From assembly GCA_003452915.1 (NCBI GenBank), contig DMMZ01000015.1:77076-83336 (forward strand): a stretch of DNA of 6,261 nt, in the 5' to 3' direction. Of this stretch, positions 4,357 through 6,261 are shown piece after piece; position 1 is the stretch's first letter, and the number at the start of each line of letters is the position of its first letter. This DNA is from Clostridiales bacterium. Lineage in GTDB: Bacteria; Bacillota; Clostridia; Oscillospirales; CAG-382. Made by a program: the position numbers and the translations under genes. The notes under the pieces were generated by a model. It was not told the origin of the DNA, did not search any database, and saw only the letters and a program-made list of their open reading frames with translations.

Positions 4357-4881
4357 ATGAGAAAATTCAACACAAAAGGCATTATTTTTCTGGGAATTCT
4401 AACGGCAATCAGTATTGTTCTAAGGTTTGCAATCATTTATCTTACAGGAAGTTTAAGAATCAGTTTTATTAACATTCCGATTATTCTGGCATCGCTTTGG
4501 TTTGGTCCGATTGCAGGAATGGCAGTCGGTTTTGCTTCTGATTTTATTGGAGCAAGTATTACGGTAGGATGGAATCCGCTTTTAGCAATAACACCCGTAC
4601 TATTTGGATTATTGCCGTCGCTTCTAAAGCTAGTTTTCTTAAAAAAGGTTAACTTTTGGAAAATTCTGATAATTATTTTGATAACAAACATTATTGGTAC
4701 AATGATTTGGTCAACTTATGCACTTTCGGTAATGTTCGGAACAGAATATTTTGCTTTACTGGCAATTAGAATACCACTTTATATTGGCATTGCTACCTTG
4801 GAATCGATTTGCATTTATTATATTTCGGTAAGCGGACTTGATAAATTAATATTTTACAGGCAAAAATGGTGGCAAAAGTGA
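4357..4881 (+). CDS. folT: folate-family ECF transporter S component
   Basis: This is the membrane-embedded substrate-binding (S) component of an energy-coupling factor transporter, most likely for folate. It works with the shared EcfT and EcfA ATPase subunits, which are not encoded here. The 174-residue protein is almost wholly hydrophobic with about six membrane segments: near 8-28, 37-56, 58-72, 75-96, 101-124 and 133-158. It has the S-component pattern INIPIILASLWFGPIAGMAVG followed by SDFIGA (61-66), and ends in a short charged tail (YRQKWWQK). Folate specificity is inferred from the family pattern, the THF riboswitch upstream and folC downstream. Its last 16 bases overlap folC in another frame, indicating one transcript and coupled translation. 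Length is normal for S components, and nothing looks broken. Confidence 0.9.
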   Translation: MRKFNTKGIIFLGILTAISIVLRFAIIYLTGSLRISFINIPIILASLWFGPIAGMAVGFASDFIGASITVGWNPLLAITPVLFGLLPSLLKLVFLKKVNFWKILIIILITNIIGTMIWSTYALSVMFGTEYFALLAIRIPLYIGIATLESICIYYISVSGLDKLIFYRQKWWQK

Positions 4882-6152
4882 ACTATGAAGAAGCTATAAA
4901 ATATATTCATAGCGTTTCCTGGCGTGGAAGTAAACTTGGTCTCAGCAGGACAAAAGAATTATTAACCGCTATGGGTAATCCCGAAAAGAAATTAAAATTC
5001 ATTCACATCGCAGGAACAAACGGCAAAGGTTCAGTTTCTGCGATGTTAGCATCGGTTTTTAAAGCAGAAGGATACAAAACAGGATTATATACCTCCCCGT
5101 ATATAGTCTCTTTCAATGAACGTATGCAAATAAACGGTAATGCAATCGGAAATGATGAGTTAGCAGAACATACTGGTTATATTTTGCAGTTTGCTGATAA
5201 AATGCTTGATCCTCCTACCGAATTTGAACTCATTACAGCATTGGCTTTTGAATATTTTTATCGAAATGGCTGTGATATAGTTGTATTAGAAACAGGTATG
5301 GGTGGAGATCTGGATTCCACAAATGTAATCGAAACTCCTGAGCTTGCAATAATTACAACAATAGATTACGACCATACTCGTGAGCTGGGTGTAACAATGA
5401 ATGAAATTGCATCAGCTAAAGCAGGAATTATAAAACAGGGTGGTAGTGTTCTCTTCTATGGAGAAAACCCGGAAGCAGAGGATATTATAAGGAAAAAATG
5501 TAGTGAAGTTAATGCAATTCTTTCAATTCCCGATTTTTCGAAAATAATTAAAAGAGAAATATCACTAGAGCATTTACTTTTCAACTTTGAAAATTACAAG
5601 GATGTTTCTGTTCCTCTTATAGGTGTTTACCAGTTTAAAAATACTGCACTTGTTTTATCCGCATTAGATATTATTAAATTAAAAGGAAGAAAAATTTCCG
5701 ACAGAGCTATTTACGAAGGTTTGGGAAACGTCATTTGGCGTGGAAGATTTGAGATTTTAATGAGAGAACCGTTATTTATTTCGGATGGTGGTCATAATCC
5801 GCAGGGGGTTACTTCAGCGGTAGAAAGTTTTAAAGCCCAACTACCTGATAAAAAAGCGGTATTTATTCTAGGAATAATGGCGGATAAAAATGTTGAGTCG
5901 ATGGTAGAGATTATTGCACCGATAGCCAGTGAGTTTATAACTGTCACACCGGACAACCCACGTTCAATGCCTGCAGAACAATTAAAGGAGCGTCTGTTGA
6001 AATTCGGTTTATTGGTAACAGCTTGTGTATCGGTTTGTGATGGAGTTAATACTGCAATTAATCGTGCAGGTAAGAATGGAATTGTTTTTTCACTCGGTTC
6101 ACTTTATTTATATAAGGAAGTTTTGTCATCAGTTGGAAAGTTAAAGGGTTAA
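4866..6152 (+). CDS. folC: folylpolyglutamate synthase / dihydrofolate synthase
   Basis: This cytoplasmic Mur-ligase-family enzyme uses ATP to add glutamate to folates (and in many bacteria to dihydropteroate), keeping them in the cell and active as cofactors. The 428-residue protein is full length. The N-terminal ATPase domain has the P-loop GTNGKGS (50-56), YTSPYIVSFNERMQING (75-91), ETGMGGDLDSTN (142-153), DYDH (167-170) and SAKAGIIK (183-190), whose first lysine is the expected carbamylated residue. The C-terminal domain begins near WRGRFE (291-296) and has DGGHNPQG (307-314) and LGIMADKN (335-342). The family usually has DGAHNP, so the second glycine is a small variation. ATG 4866 lies inside the folT end, with CAGG a few bases upstream. 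With folT it forms an import-and-retain unit under the THF riboswitch. Whether it also has dihydrofolate synthase activity cannot be told from sequence. Confidence 0.95.
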   Translation: MVAKVNYEEAIKYIHSVSWRGSKLGLSRTKELLTAMGNPEKKLKFIHIAGTNGKGSVSAMLASVFKAEGYKTGLYTSPYIVSFNERMQINGNAIGNDELAEHTGYILQFADKMLDPPTEFELITALAFEYFYRNGCDIVVLETGMGGDLDSTNVIETPELAIITTIDYDHTRELGVTMNEIASAKAGIIKQGGSVLFYGENPEAEDIIRKKCSEVNAILSIPDFSKIIKREISLEHLLFNFENYKDVSVPLIGVYQFKNTALVLSALDIIKLKGRKISDRAIYEGLGNVIWRGRFEILMREPLFISDGGHNPQGVTSAVESFKAQLPDKKAVFILGIMADKNVESMVEIIAPIASEFITVTPDNPRSMPAEQLKERLLKFGLLVTACVSVCDGVNTAINRAGKNGIVFSLGSLYLYKEVLSSVGKLKG

Positions 6153-6224
6153 ATTTATTATATATTTTTTCTACCATATAAGGATTATATTTCGACAGCA
6201 TCTTACAAAATTGGAAAAATAAAA

Positions 6225-6261
6225 ATGATAAAAAGCGAAAAAAACGAAAAAAAGGTGTTGA
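6225..6261 (+). CDS. possible start of a downstream gene (partial)
   Basis: ATG at 6225 opens a frame to the window edge (MIKSEKNEKKVL), with a weak GGAAAAA upstream. The purine-rich AAAAAAAGGTG at 6247-6257 looks more like a good ribosome binding site for a gene beginning just past the edge. Either way a plus-strand gene probably follows folC after about 100 AT-rich bases without a clear terminator. Confidence 0.25.
   Translation, partial: MIKSEKNEKKVL

Noticed and set aside
4151..4360. Plus-strand ORF across the riboswitch region
   Set aside because: The bases are fully explained by the THF aptamer helices and the hairpins after it; the start lies inside the aptamer without a ribosome binding site. 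The minus-strand ORF at 4055-4252 is rejected for the same reason.

Overview
The window looks like chromosomal DNA from an anaerobic, endospore-forming member of the Clostridia. Three things point there: the genes for spore-specific proteins (dipicolinate synthase A and B, a SipL-type coat protein, and a SpoVM-type peptide), the AT-rich composition, and a tetrahydrofolate riboswitch upstream of a FolT-type ECF transporter gene, an arrangement known from Firmicutes. Genus and species cannot be told from the sequence alone. I see no mobile element, CRISPR array, tRNA or rRNA.

Left part (1-1864): the last codons of a possible plus-strand gene end at about 37. A strong bidirectional terminator (41-90) and a short GC-rich palindrome (101-124) separate it from the minus-strand operon spoVFA-spoVFB (dpaAB), which makes dipicolinic acid for the spore core. 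The 300 bases upstream of spoVFA hold its leader, with an inverted repeat, and the terminator of the next gene.

Middle (1865-4050): a minus-strand gene for a SipL/SpoVID-like morphogenetic protein (DUF3794/SPOCS domains plus a C-terminal LysM) has a good candidate sigma-E promoter. Divergent from it lie an unrecognised two-helix membrane protein gene and, 160 bases further on, a 26-codon ORF that I identify as spoVM. SpoVM anchors the SpoIVA coat basement layer to the forespore membrane, and SipL binds SpoIVA, so two partners of one assembly step sit within about 500 bases of each other. A long hairpin terminator follows spoVM. Neither the SipL gene nor the small membrane protein gene has an ATG, GTG or TTG correctly spaced from its ribosome binding site. 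In both, the site is followed after 4-5 bases by an in-frame ATT.

Right part (4050-6261): a near-consensus vegetative promoter starts a transcript whose first bases form a THF riboswitch aptamer. Two hairpins follow, one a possible attenuator, and then folT (folate-family ECF S component) overlapping folC (folylpolyglutamate synthase). This is a folate uptake and retention unit: FolT imports folate, FolC polyglutamylates it so that it stays in the cell, and the riboswitch senses reduced folate. A further plus-strand gene may begin at the right edge.
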